From positions 1-64,000 of the forward strand of contig SYAC01000038.1 in NCBI GenBank assembly GCA_005787685.1: a stretch of DNA of 64,000 nt. The letters are read 5' to 3'. Under the pieces are notes generated by a model. The model made no database searches. It worked only from the letters and a program-made list of their open reading frames with translations, and was not told the origin of the DNA. The stretch's first letter is position 1. Each line of letters starts with the position of its first letter. The DNA comes from Planctomycetia bacterium (GTDB lineage Bacteria; Planctomycetota; Phycisphaerae; Phycisphaerales; SM1A02). The position numbers and the translations under genes were made by a program. Below are positions 56,440-64,000 of the stretch, in pieces.

Positions 56440-57881
56440 CGGCAGGATGGTGTTGGTGCTGCCGCGTGGGTCACACGCGCGCTCTTCACGCGTGAGTAAT
56501 CAAAGAGACCTGCCTCGTCATAGAGCACGCGATCGGCGAACCCGTCGAACCACAACGCCTCTGGATTGCGGCCCACAATGCAAATCTTGCCTTTGTCTTT
56601 GGCGGAGCCGGCGTTGCGCAGAATCTTGAATATGACCACGCCGTTCTCGCTGCCCTTGAGTCCGGGGATAGGGTGGTCGGTGACAGCGCAGACTTCGGTC
56701 TTGCCCTTGTAGTGGGTAATGGAAAGTCGTGCGTGGCTTTCAACGCCAGACAATCCCTTCTGCGATTCATTGAGGATTTGCCACACGCGTTCAATCGGTG
56801 CATTGAAGGCGCGGTAGGCAATGATGTCGCGACCACAGAAGAAGTAGTGGTTCTCGCCGCCAGCACGCTTGAATTCGCGTTGCAAAATGCGAAGTGCGTC
56901 GGCATCATCGTTGATTCCCTTCATGATTGGCGTTTGGTTCTCAACGCTTAACCAACCGCGCGACACAAGGCGACGCATGGCGGCACCAGTGACGGGAACC
57001 CACTGCAAAAAGCCTTGCGCGTTGTGGATGTACTTGCCGTCGGCGTCCTTGGCAAGAAATTCATCGGGGTGTTCAAAGTGAACCACAATATGCAAACCAA
57101 CTTCGGGATATGTCTGGTGGAAGTTGTCAAGCATCGCGACAAATGCGTCGTCAAATCGCTCAGGATAAAATGCCATTTCCTTGGTGCCGATGCGGATCGA
57201 CTCAACACCCGCCTCCGCAAGCGCGCCCAGCCACGCCGCGATCTTTGAATTGTTCAGCACCATGGGATCGCCGCCCGACATGAGTATCTCGCGCAATTTT
57301 TCACGGCCACAGGTTGGGTGGTGTCCGCCATTGGCGGCAACTTCCGCGTTAAAGCGTTTGATATATGCGACCACCTCTGGAATGGTCGCCATGCCCTTCT
57401 TGGCAACAGTGCCGTCTTGACGCGTAATTTCCTTGCGCGCGATCAGTTCCTCGCGGTAGCAGAAGCGGCAGTGCGCCGAGCAGGTGGAGACAACATAAAG
57501 AAGACCCATTTCATACTTGTGCAACATGCCTTCAACTGGGCTGTAGTCCATTTGAAAGCCGGGGTCCTCAGAGCCAGCCAGGTCCATGGTTTCGGAGGGG
57601 TCCGCCTTCACAATGCGGCGAATAGGCGCGCTCTGTTTGGCAAGTTCAAAATAATGGCGCGTCATCTTCACTGGCATGCGCTTTTCAAGATCGCGATCCG
57701 TTCCCTTCAGGACACGCAATTGCACAAGTTCGGTTGATGAGTAAAGACCAAGCATGTCGGCGGGGGCTTTTTCATCAAGGAATGGCGCAAGACCGTTGAT
57801 AATGTTGCGCTCGTGGCGGGAATCTTGAACTTTGTCCAAGAAGGACTGCTGACGTTCGGTGGTGGCATACTCGGTAGACAT
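56436..57881 (-). CDS. KamA-family radical SAM aminomutase (lysine 2,3-aminomutase-like)
   Basis: A 481-residue radical SAM enzyme. The cluster motif is Cys134-x3-Cys138-x2-Cys141 (CSAHCRFCYREE), with LMSGGDPMVLNN, SIRIGTKEMAFYPERF and QTPIMKGINDD in the order seen in KamA. KamA enzymes use PLP and an adenosyl radical to shift an alpha-amino group to the beta position. Two features differ from classic KamA: the PLP-lysine motif PGGGGK is replaced by HYKGK (Lys392/394), and the substrate segment CDLSxGxxHFR is here FCGRDIIAYRAF. The substrate may therefore not be lysine. AAGGA precedes the ATG. It is first of four coupled genes. Confidence 0.85.
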   Translation of the reverse strand: MSTEYATTERQQSFLDKVQDSRHERNIINGLAPFLDEKAPADMLGLYSSTELVQLRVLKGTDRDLEKRMPVKMTRHYFELAKQSAPIRRIVKADPSETMDLAGSEDPGFQMDYSPVEGMLHKYEMGLLYVVSTCSAHCRFCYREELIARKEITRQDGTVAKKGMATIPEVVAYIKRFNAEVAANGGHHPTCGREKLREILMSGGDPMVLNNSKIAAWLGALAEAGVESIRIGTKEMAFYPERFDDAFVAMLDNFHQTYPEVGLHIVVHFEHPDEFLAKDADGKYIHNAQGFLQWVPVTGAAMRRLVSRGWLSVENQTPIMKGINDDADALRILQREFKRAGGENHYFFCGRDIIAYRAFNAPIERVWQILNESQKGLSGVESHARLSITHYKGKTEVCAVTDHPIPGLKGSENGVVIFKILRNAGSAKDKGKICIVGRNPEALWFDGFADRVLYDEAGLFDYSRVKSARVTHAAAPTPSCR

Positions 57882-57929
57882 GGTTCAATCCTTGAATGGG
57901 TTCGTGAACTGACTGAAGTAGACAAGGCA

Positions 57930-57957
57930 AGCATAGCGGATGAGCGCACTGAAACAA
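57930..57957 (-). promoter_or_regulatory. Candidate promoter of the KamA operon
   Basis: On the minus strand TTGTTT (plus 57952-57957) and TATGCT (plus 57930-57935) are separated by 16 bp and lie about 50 bp ahead of the KamA start. Both boxes are imperfect. The rest of the 240-bp space to the sugar porter gene shows no gene and no clear terminator. Confidence 0.3.
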
Positions 57958-58121
57958 ACAATATATACAACTACAAAAACATAGCAGGCACCGTGCCAGG
58001 ACCTGTTGTCGCCAAAGGACGCTTCAATGTGATGTCAACAAAAAATCCGCCAATATTGATTGAATTGGCAGTTTCTTACATTATCCGTGCGTGTGCGCAG
58101 TGCGGTACATGAACTTACAAT

Positions 58122-59627
58122 TCAGTTGGGCATGCTTGTGCTTGACGAAGTGGGCAATTGCTCCCCCAAATCGCGCTCAATTTCTTCCAATGTTCGTCCC
58201 GCAGTTTCGGGCAGGAAAAACAGCACAAAGAGAAGGGCGAACATTGAAATACTTGCAAAGAGCAGGAATGTGTTACTGGCTCCAAATGCATTGAGCAGGC
58301 TCAGAAATGTCGCAGCCACAATAAAGTTGGCAAAATAATTTCCTCCACAGGCGATTGCGTTGCCAGTGCAACGGGCCTGAATCGGAAACATTTCGCCAAT
58401 CAGTACCCACACTAATGGACCCATGCTGAATGCAAAACATGCGATATACACAATCACGCACACCAGAGTGAGCCATGCCAGTGTTTCTGATCCCTGGGCA
58501 GTGCTGGGAAGATCTTTTGGCGCAGCGACATCAACGGGGGCATTGATGGCGGGGGTCTTTGCGTCAACTTGAGTGGTCGATGGTGTGGCGGAAGCTTGTA
58601 TTGAACTTTGTTGGGTATCGATTCGGTCAAATTGTTGAAATGCGATACCCAAAATTCCCAGCGATGTGACCATGCCGGCCAAGCCACAAATGAGCAATTT
58701 TCTCCTTCCTGATTTGTCCACCATTCCAATGGTGATGAATGTGGCAACAACATTGACAACGCCAATAACCAATGTGGCCCAGAGCGCGGCCTTTTCATCC
58801 ACAAATCCAGCCTTCTGAAAAATGCGTGGCGCGTAATAAATAATTGCATTGATCCCGATGAGTTGTTGGAATATCGCCAGCGTTGTGGTGATAATCAACG
58901 CCTTCTTTGCGGCGCGGGATCGAAAGGCAAGCCACCATTGGGGATCATTTTTCTGACGCTCGATATCAGCTTGTATTTCGCGCAAGGCGGTTTCGGCCAT
59001 GGCAGGTTCCAGTGTTTGATCAAGAACTTTTTTTGCCTCGGCCATACGCCCTCGCGTCGCAAGCCAACGCGGGCTGTATGGCAGAAAAGCCATTCCCACG
59101 GCGAGCACGACACCAGGAACCGCGCCCAACCCGAACATCACACGCCAATGTGGAGCCGAGATGAGATCCACGACATAACTGACAAGGATTCCAATGGTGA
59201 TGAAAAGTTGATAGAGCGTGATCATCATGCCGCGGCGATCCGGCGGGGCAATATCAGCGATATACAATGGCGCGGCGACAGCGGTAATACCAATGCCAAG
59301 GCCAACAATGAGCCGCGATATCGCCAGTGTTTCGGCGCTATCCGATGCCGCGCTTGCAAACGCGCCAACGACAAAGATGGCGCCCGCCAGCATATTTGCG
59401 GATCGTCCACCAAATCGGCGCGTATACCAACCTGCACCAAGTGCGCCAAGGATGCTTCCAACCAGCACCGCGCTTGTGACAATTTCCAATCCTTCGTCAT
59501 TCAATGAAAAGTTTTTTCCAAGAAACAAGAGCGCTCCGCTAATCACGCCCACGTCATAGCCAAACAATAATCCGCCACATGCGGTCACAATTGCGATCAT
59601 CATGACATACATATTTTTATTCATCAT
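58122..59627 (-). CDS. MFS sugar:proton symporter (sugar porter family)
   Basis: A protein of about 500 residues with twelve membrane helices. Sugar porter marks are GYDVGVISGAL in helix 1, GRR-type loops (DKSGRRKLL), PYSPRWL after helix 6, QQLIGINAIIYYAP in helix 7, which forms part of the sugar site, and the C-terminal PETAGRTLEEIE. A low-complexity insertion of about 48 residues (near 336-383, Ser/Thr/Pro/Ala-rich) sits between helices 9 and 10. The start is ATG 59627, or TTG 59633. It is 33-39 bp after the OprB-type porin gene, and the pair likely imports a sugar. Confidence 0.88.
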   Translation of the reverse strand: MMNKNMYVMMIAIVTACGGLLFGYDVGVISGALLFLGKNFSLNDEGLEIVTSAVLVGSILGALGAGWYTRRFGGRSANMLAGAIFVVGAFASAASDSAETLAISRLIVGLGIGITAVAAPLYIADIAPPDRRGMMITLYQLFITIGILVSYVVDLISAPHWRVMFGLGAVPGVVLAVGMAFLPYSPRWLATRGRMAEAKKVLDQTLEPAMAETALREIQADIERQKNDPQWWLAFRSRAAKKALIITTTLAIFQQLIGINAIIYYAPRIFQKAGFVDEKAALWATLVIGVVNVVATFITIGMVDKSGRRKLLICGLAGMVTSLGILGIAFQQFDRIDTQQSSIQASATPSTTQVDAKTPAINAPVDVAAPKDLPSTAQGSETLAWLTLVCVIVYIACFAFSMGPLVWVLIGEMFPIQARCTGNAIACGGNYFANFIVAATFLSLLNAFGASNTFLLFASISMFALLFVLFFLPETAGRTLEEIERDLGEQLPTSSSTSMPN

Positions 59628-59666
59628 TGACAAGTGTTCCCTTAAAAAATGAAATGGTGTCCATTA

Positions 59667-61136
59667 TCAGAATTGCATTTTGAGTCGTAACGCCAAAGAA
59701 ACAACCGCACTTCCATCGCCGCTGGCTGGATTGAAAGACACTTGCAAGTCGGGCGAGAGCTGCATGCTGTCGGTGATTTGGAGGCGATAAAAAGTCTCAA
59801 GAACGGTAGCGCTTTGCGGATCGCTACCAGGAATCTCATCGCCATAATTATTGGTTGGTTTCGTCCACGCATAGGCGATCCCAAAGTCATCATCGGGACG
59901 ACCGAATGGACGCACGATTGAAATCCCGGCGCTCACTTCTTGTTGGGCGACAACATTGTTGCTTTCGCCCAATCCATATTCGACGAAAACTCCAAGCCAG
60001 TCGTTGAATTGTTGTTGCGCCAGAAATCCAATCATGGAGTTGGTCTGTTTGACGCCAGTGATGTTCCCATACCCAGCAAACGATTGATTCCCAGCGTTGG
60101 TTGTTCCCAAGGTCACGTTGAATCGTGAGAACTTATTCAGCCAATTTGGCGTCCATCCAACTTCCACACCCGCCCAATACAAGCCTTCATTTAAATTTTG
60201 AAAAGAATTGCCTGGATAATCCGCAATATCAAAGATGGCTGAGTTGACATATATGTCATCACACGGAATGACTTGTGAGACAAAGCCAGGCGCATATGTT
60301 CCTTGCGCGGGCTGAAAAACGCTGTTGCCGTCGAACGACCCATTCAGAAATTGGCGTGATTCATCGTTGGCATAGAAATTCAACATAAAAAATTGATTCG
60401 GATGCAATTTCCCGGTGCTTAAAACAACTCGGTCGTTCAGAAATCCCTGTTGATAACTGACAATGTTCAAGGTTGTATTGTCTGCATTTTGCAGCGAGTT
60501 CATGAAGAAGAAAGATCCCGATGCGCCACCGGGTGTCCAATTCGCAGGTTGTCCCAGGATATTGTGTTGCCGAAAAAGAATTTGCACGGCGCTGGTTCCA
60601 TATTCGGGCGATTTGGCAAGCACTGTGAGAAAATTCACATCGAGCCGACCCACGCCGGCCAAGTTGCCTTGCCCTGGCAATGTGCGAGAAACCCCTTGCA
60701 ACACAAGCGTGTAATAAATGTTGGACATCGTGCTGCATTGCTCATACAAAAGATGCTCCAAACCACGAATTGGTCGCATCGGCACCTCAAGCGGATCTGG
60801 AAAAATGGGATTCACCGGAGCAAACCCAAATGGTCGATCAATTTCCCCAAAATCAATGTTGCTTTCCATCGGACGCGGATCAAAGAACGGCAGGAAGCGG
60901 CGTGGACTTAACAAATCGGAACCAAATTCCGCGCGACGAATACCATTCATAAGCTCCCAAGGTTCATAGAATTCAGGTGGTTTCAAACCAGTATGATCAG
61001 GTAATACATAATCCTTGATCACGGCGGTGCGCGAAACCCCTGGGCCAACTTGTGACTGCGCCGATGCTTTTGCACTCATGATTGACGCCAGCACCAACCC
61101 CGTAACTATTAATTGTGTGCTGTGGAATTTGAGCAA
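59667..61136 (-). CDS. OprB-type carbohydrate-selective porin
   Basis: A 489-residue outer membrane protein with a signal peptide (to about KASAQ) and a beta-barrel of the OprB family. Family-like segments are GLYWAGVEVGWTP, LGVFVEYGLGESN and TVLETFYRLQITDSMQLSPDLQ, with a C-terminal Phe in LKMQF as needed for barrel insertion. The start codon appears to be TTG 61136, because TGA lies directly upstream in frame and later starts would lose the signal peptide. It is upstream of the sugar porter gene, consistent with passage of sugar across both membranes. Confidence 0.82.
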   Translation of the reverse strand: MLKFHSTQLIVTGLVLASIMSAKASAQSQVGPGVSRTAVIKDYVLPDHTGLKPPEFYEPWELMNGIRRAEFGSDLLSPRRFLPFFDPRPMESNIDFGEIDRPFGFAPVNPIFPDPLEVPMRPIRGLEHLLYEQCSTMSNIYYTLVLQGVSRTLPGQGNLAGVGRLDVNFLTVLAKSPEYGTSAVQILFRQHNILGQPANWTPGGASGSFFFMNSLQNADNTTLNIVSYQQGFLNDRVVLSTGKLHPNQFFMLNFYANDESRQFLNGSFDGNSVFQPAQGTYAPGFVSQVIPCDDIYVNSAIFDIADYPGNSFQNLNEGLYWAGVEVGWTPNWLNKFSRFNVTLGTTNAGNQSFAGYGNITGVKQTNSMIGFLAQQQFNDWLGVFVEYGLGESNNVVAQQEVSAGISIVRPFGRPDDDFGIAYAWTKPTNNYGDEIPGSDPQSATVLETFYRLQITDSMQLSPDLQVSFNPASGDGSAVVSLALRLKMQF

Positions 61137-61513
61137 TCAATTATAGTATACTGTATTGCCTACAGGCCCTGCGCCCGTTGCGTGAGTCGGTCCATGGACA
61201 GCGCTCACCGAAGTATGGCGCAAGTATTGAAAGGCGAAAAACTCAACGGAAATTAACGAACTGCTCGCAGTTCATCAAAGACTACAGAAATAAGCGCTGG
61301 GGTTTGCCAATCGTTCACACCCTCACGCGTTGGGTGGAAGGTGCGTAGGCGGATGTATTGATTTCGGCAACGACGACTTGCTATACTGAAAGCGCATGTA
61401 TTTGTAGAAAAATTTAATCTACATGTCATTTTTAATAATGAGTAATCCCCTAAGTCGTTCTAACTTCCATTTCAATTCTTACATTGTGGATTTAAATATT
61501 TGGAGTTCTTAAA
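61137..61513. other. 377-bp intergenic region with promoter-like boxes
   Basis: This stretch separates the porin from the divergent esterase. TATAAT-like boxes for the porin lie on the minus strand at plus 61140-61150. An unexplained TTG-started frame of 56 codons (61178-61348, plus) reads as basic protein sequence (RWGLPIVHTLTRWVEG at its end) but has no recognisable family and could be a remnant. The A+T-rich right half serves the esterase. Confidence 0.4.
61358..61423 (+). promoter_or_regulatory. Candidate promoter and operator of the dockerin esterase gene
   Basis: TTGATT (61358-61363) and TATACT (61382-61387) are 18 bp apart. Downstream, TGTAGA (61403-61408) and TCTACA (61418-61423) form an inverted repeat with a 9-bp centre of A and T, placed where a repressor would block early transcription. 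The start codon is about 90 bp further on. Confidence 0.45.
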
Positions 61514-62608
61514 TTGAAAAAAGCATATGCCGTTCTTCTTGTGTTGTTGTCTACGACGATGCTTATGCCATTGACCCGGTCGGCGCGAGCGCAGTGTTTG
61601 ACTGACTTAGACAACAATAGCCAAATCGACGGATCGGACATTGGTCTGTTGCTACTTGATTTTGGCGGCAATGGAACTGCCGACTTCGACAACAGTGGTC
61701 TGGTCGACTCCGCAGACATCAGTCTTATTTTACTTGACTGGGGTCCATGCTCGAATGGAGATCTCACTAGCACAACTCTCTCCATCACTCAAACTTGGTC
61801 GCAACAGCCCAGCGGATACAGTCGGACTGCAAAGGTCATTGTCCCCGCTTCTGGATCAGGCCCTCATCCGGTAGTGATCATGCTTCACGGCAATGGAGGA
61901 ACAGGGGATCTCAGATTCCTTGACTCATTGGGCTCCACCGCGAACAGTGCTATTCGCGTGGCTCCCAATGGATATTTGAATAGTTGGAATGTCCATAATG
62001 AAACTTCCAAAGCACCTGACGTGGCATTCATGTGTGATTTGATCGCACTGCTCAAGACTTACGACAATGTGGATGAAGGGAGGATATCCATCTATGGGGA
62101 CTCCAACGGAGCGGGCATGGTCAATCGGCTTCTGATTGAGCTGAGTGCTTTCGACTTCCAAAGAGCCGCCTGTCGTGTTTCGCAAATGATCACCAAGATG
62201 TATCACGACGGATCGTTTTGGTTCAACGCTGAGGGCAACAACAATTATGACCAAATGATCATCCCAGCCAGTGGACGAAGGATCATTTCCATCAGTGGCA
62301 CAAACGATTCGCTTGTCCCTTACACCGGTGGATACAGCAATGTCGGCACGACCTTTATGAGCTGCCAAGAAAGTATTTATCGCCTCGCACAACGGATGGG
62401 TGAAACAGGTTCGCAACTGAGTGATGGTGCAGGGATTCCAGGGAACAACACGAACGGTTACTCCAATCTCTTTGTGAAATACAGCTATGTTGGCGGCCAA
62501 GTTGTCCACTACAAACTCATCGGCGGAAATCACGGACTGCGCGTTGGCACCAACACCGCCTATTCAACCGAAGCGAATAATCTCATTGCCACATTTCTGT
62601 TGCAGTAG
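61514..62608 (+). CDS. Secreted esterase (PHB depolymerase/feruloyl esterase-like) with two dockerin-like loops
   Basis: A 364-residue exported protein starting with TTG, with GGAG 8 nt upstream. After the signal peptide, residues 28-79 hold two calcium-binding dockerin-like repeats (DLDNNSQIDGSDIGLLLLDF and DFDNSGLVDSADISLILLDW) bracketed by Cys28 and Cys79. Then comes an alpha/beta hydrolase domain with the oxyanion HGNGG, Ser197 in GDSNGAG, Asp265 in GTNDSLVPY and His340 in GGNHGLR. Such enzymes release ferulate or acetyl groups from polysaccharides or degrade PHB-type polyesters. An N-terminal dockerin position is unusual outside planctomycetes. Confidence 0.85.
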   Translation: MKKAYAVLLVLLSTTMLMPLTRSARAQCLTDLDNNSQIDGSDIGLLLLDFGGNGTADFDNSGLVDSADISLILLDWGPCSNGDLTSTTLSITQTWSQQPSGYSRTAKVIVPASGSGPHPVVIMLHGNGGTGDLRFLDSLGSTANSAIRVAPNGYLNSWNVHNETSKAPDVAFMCDLIALLKTYDNVDEGRISIYGDSNGAGMVNRLLIELSAFDFQRAACRVSQMITKMYHDGSFWFNAEGNNNYDQMIIPASGRRIISISGTNDSLVPYTGGYSNVGTTFMSCQESIYRLAQRMGETGSQLSDGAGIPGNNTNGYSNLFVKYSYVGGQVVHYKLIGGNHGLRVGTNTAYSTEANNLIATFLLQ

Positions 62609-62866
62609 AGAACTCTCAATTGTCATCGCTTGCAGGTTGCGTGTGTGATTGAGTGATCTGCAAACATCCTCATTCTCATGGTGCTATTGAAGCCAAGCGC
62701 AAAGCCTTGGCGATGGTCCACTTAAAGAAATAGCGCGAATTGGAATTGGTCGCTCTATGTATGGAGTGCGGGGAATGTGTGAGGATTTCGTGGAGATGCC
62801 CTGCAACCAAAAATAAATCTGAAATGGAATACTCACACAGAATAAAATTTTGGTTATGTTATGTGA
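62609..62866 (+). other. Intergenic region with a possible serine-recombinase remnant
   Basis: At 62683-62730 the DNA reads AIEAKRKALAMVHLKK, and in the next frame 62730-62768 reads IARIGIGRSMYGV. Together this resembles the C-terminal helix-turn-helix of resolvases and invertases (the pattern AR.M....S..EIARELGIGRSTVYRV). The evidence is short and a frameshift is needed. The last 60 bp are A+T-rich and probably carry the promoter of the next gene. Confidence 0.25.
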
Positions 62867-63466
62867 ATGCTCAATAAAACCCATTCTATCCGTCGTTCCA
62901 TTCGCATTGCCTTCCTTCCATTATTGGTCGCCACAGCCGCTTTCATAGCGATCGGCGCCAACATGGCCGCCCACCCTCCCGCGGGACCTATCACTGAAGC
63001 GCAGGTCAACGCCGCGCAACAGGCGTGGTGCGACGGATTGGTCAATGTGGCGCAGACACACGCGAAAGGTGGCAACGCGAAGGCCGAGGCTGAGAAGATG
63101 ATCGACAACTTATATGACTACAGCGATGGCAAAGTATTCTTCAAGCCCACGATGGCTTTCGGCCCACGCACATTCCGGCCAACGCGCGAAGGCGCGCTCG
63201 CCTACTTCGTGGGTGGTAACCCCAACTTCCCCGAGGACACCGGCTTTGCTCTGAAGGGCTGGACGAAGGCGCGCTTCGACAACAACGCCAGCGAAAACGG
63301 CATTCAGATCCACGGCGACCTTGCCATCACTATGGGCAACGTGTACATCACGGCCCCCGATGGCAAGGAAAACATGGTCGACAAAACCTTCGTGTTTCGT
63401 CGATGCAAGGACGGCAATCTGCGCTTGTGCGTGCACAAGTCGGCTTTTCCGTTCAATCCAAACTAA
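62867..63466 (+). CDS. Secreted NTF2/SnoaL-like protein (family often mislabelled phosphoribosyl-AMP cyclohydrolase)
   Basis: A 199-residue protein with an N-terminal signal or anchor (residues about 12-32). The body, ITEAQVNAAQQAWCDGLV then DNLYDYSDGKVFFKPTMAFG, FRPTREGALAYFVGG and TFVFRRCKDGNLRLCVHKSAFP, is close to a family common in marine Gammaproteobacteria, in which many members carry the name phosphoribosyl-AMP cyclohydrolase without evidence. The pattern fits an NTF2-like cone fold. The third codon position is richer in C and G than in the neighbouring genes, which may mean transfer. Function unknown. Confidence 0.7.
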   Translation: MLNKTHSIRRSIRIAFLPLLVATAAFIAIGANMAAHPPAGPITEAQVNAAQQAWCDGLVNVAQTHAKGGNAKAEAEKMIDNLYDYSDGKVFFKPTMAFGPRTFRPTREGALAYFVGGNPNFPEDTGFALKGWTKARFDNNASENGIQIHGDLAITMGNVYITAPDGKENMVDKTFVFRRCKDGNLRLCVHKSAFPFNPN

Positions 63467-63612
63467 CCGCAACAGCGCGACAACTTGATTTGCATCGTCA
63501 AAGTTCTTCCTTGACAAGAGCGCATGCCAAGTTCAATGTGTGCATTCGCTATGCCTGCAACTTGATTGCTAGCACGCTGATGCGTGGCTTGTAGCTAGGG
63601 TGCGCCGAGACC
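63467..63612. other. Short intergenic stretch, nothing recognised
   Basis: Between the NTF2-like gene and the edge region. No ribosome site, hairpin or gene stands out. Confidence 0.4.
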
Positions 63613-63969
63613 TTGTTGAAGGCTGGACTGCGGACACGCTCGGTCATCTATGCCAACTCGCTGCTTGAGAAGAAAATTGGTACGCGTGCGCCCGAGAGCC
63701 GCATCGTGTGGCAAAGTATTGGCGATTGCACCGAATACATCGAGACCATTTCCGGCGCACCGGTGCCGTTGCACACTGTGACAGCAGAAATCGCTGCGGC
63801 AATGGTAAACGACCAAGTGCGGGGTCCCTCGCGCACAACATTGATTTGGGTCATGAACCAGCCGGCGACTTGGAGCCCGAATAGGTTTCCGATGGCGCCG
63901 AGGGGCATTTGTTGCCAGAACCTGACTCGAACGGTGACGCCTCCTGGCCTTGAGAAAAGCCCGAAATAG
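63613..63969. other. Unresolved edge region with overlapping open frames on both strands
   Basis: A 118-residue frame on the plus strand (TTG start, 63613-63969) and a 115-residue frame on the minus strand (63648-63995) overlap almost fully. The first 75 residues of the plus frame (for example GTRAPESRIVWQSIGDCTEYIETISG) look protein-like; so do the first 60 of the minus frame (FWQQMPLGAIGNLFGLQVAGWFM). No family was recognised for either, and I cannot choose. A search of both translations would decide. Confidence 0.25.
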
Positions 63970-64000
63970 AATTCGAGCCTGTCACTGGTCATCATTCAAG

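Noticed and set aside
61220-61290. EINELLAVHQRLQK-like peptide as an Ffh C-terminus remnant
   Set aside because: The likeness is short and helical only; no other part of the SRP M domain is present.
61178-61348. 56-codon frame between porin and esterase as a gene
   Set aside because: No ribosome site, TTG start and no recognisable family; too short to accept.

Overview
The window looks like chromosomal DNA of a planctomycete, most likely of class Phycisphaerae. This is an inference from gene content. The window has a DUF1800/DUF1501 gene pair with a twin-arginine leader, a fused ResB-CcsA cytochrome c biogenesis protein, a secreted FG-GAP repeat protein, an HtrA-type protease with a planctomycete-style N-terminal region, and a secreted esterase with two dockerin-like calcium loops. 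No rRNA, tRNA or CRISPR array was seen.

Layout. 1-6.7 kb: the start of ychF, then a plus-strand operon for cell-wall elongation and housekeeping (mrdA, rodA, rsmG, dinG-like). 6.7-11.5 kb: minus-strand DUF1501, DUF1800, a polytopic membrane protein and a hotdog protein. 11.6-15.6 kb: TIM-barrel sugar isomerase, a cysteine-free FmdB-like protein, ligA, and a convergent cyclophilin lipoprotein. 15.7-25.5 kb: ccsBA fusion, FG-GAP protein, serine protease and a secreted protein of unknown function. 25.4-29.1 kb: a tight minus-strand operon of pheT (short form), a cyclodeaminase-family protein and an alpha/beta hydrolase. 29.1-39.3 kb: two small lipoproteins, an HscA-like Hsp70, speA, an HdeD-like protein, a serine hydrolase, an SGNH lipoprotein and a methyltransferase. 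39.5-46.1 kb: addB-addA, coupled by an ATGA overlap.

The most interesting part is 47-58 kb. A thiolase gene points toward a minus-strand operon of a KamA-family radical SAM aminomutase, both subunits of a 3-oxoacid CoA-transferase and a beta-transaminase-like class III aminotransferase, all joined by ATGA overlaps. Together these could take an alpha-amino acid through a beta-amino acid and a beta-keto acid to a beta-ketoacyl-CoA, and then to acetyl-CoA. Between the thiolase and this operon lies a segment of about 5.2 kb. It holds a nitric-oxide sensing operon (H-NOX, HNOBA-hybrid histidine kinase, REC-HD-GYP response regulator) and a set of broken genes, including an IS91-type transposase remnant. 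A decayed second copy of the thiolase 3' end sits at the far side, so the segment is flanked by direct repeats and looks like an insertion.

58-61 kb carries a sugar porter and an OprB-type porin, probably an outer plus inner membrane uptake pair. 61.5-64 kb holds a dockerin-bearing secreted esterase, a secreted NTF2-like protein whose base use differs from its surroundings, and an unresolved edge region.
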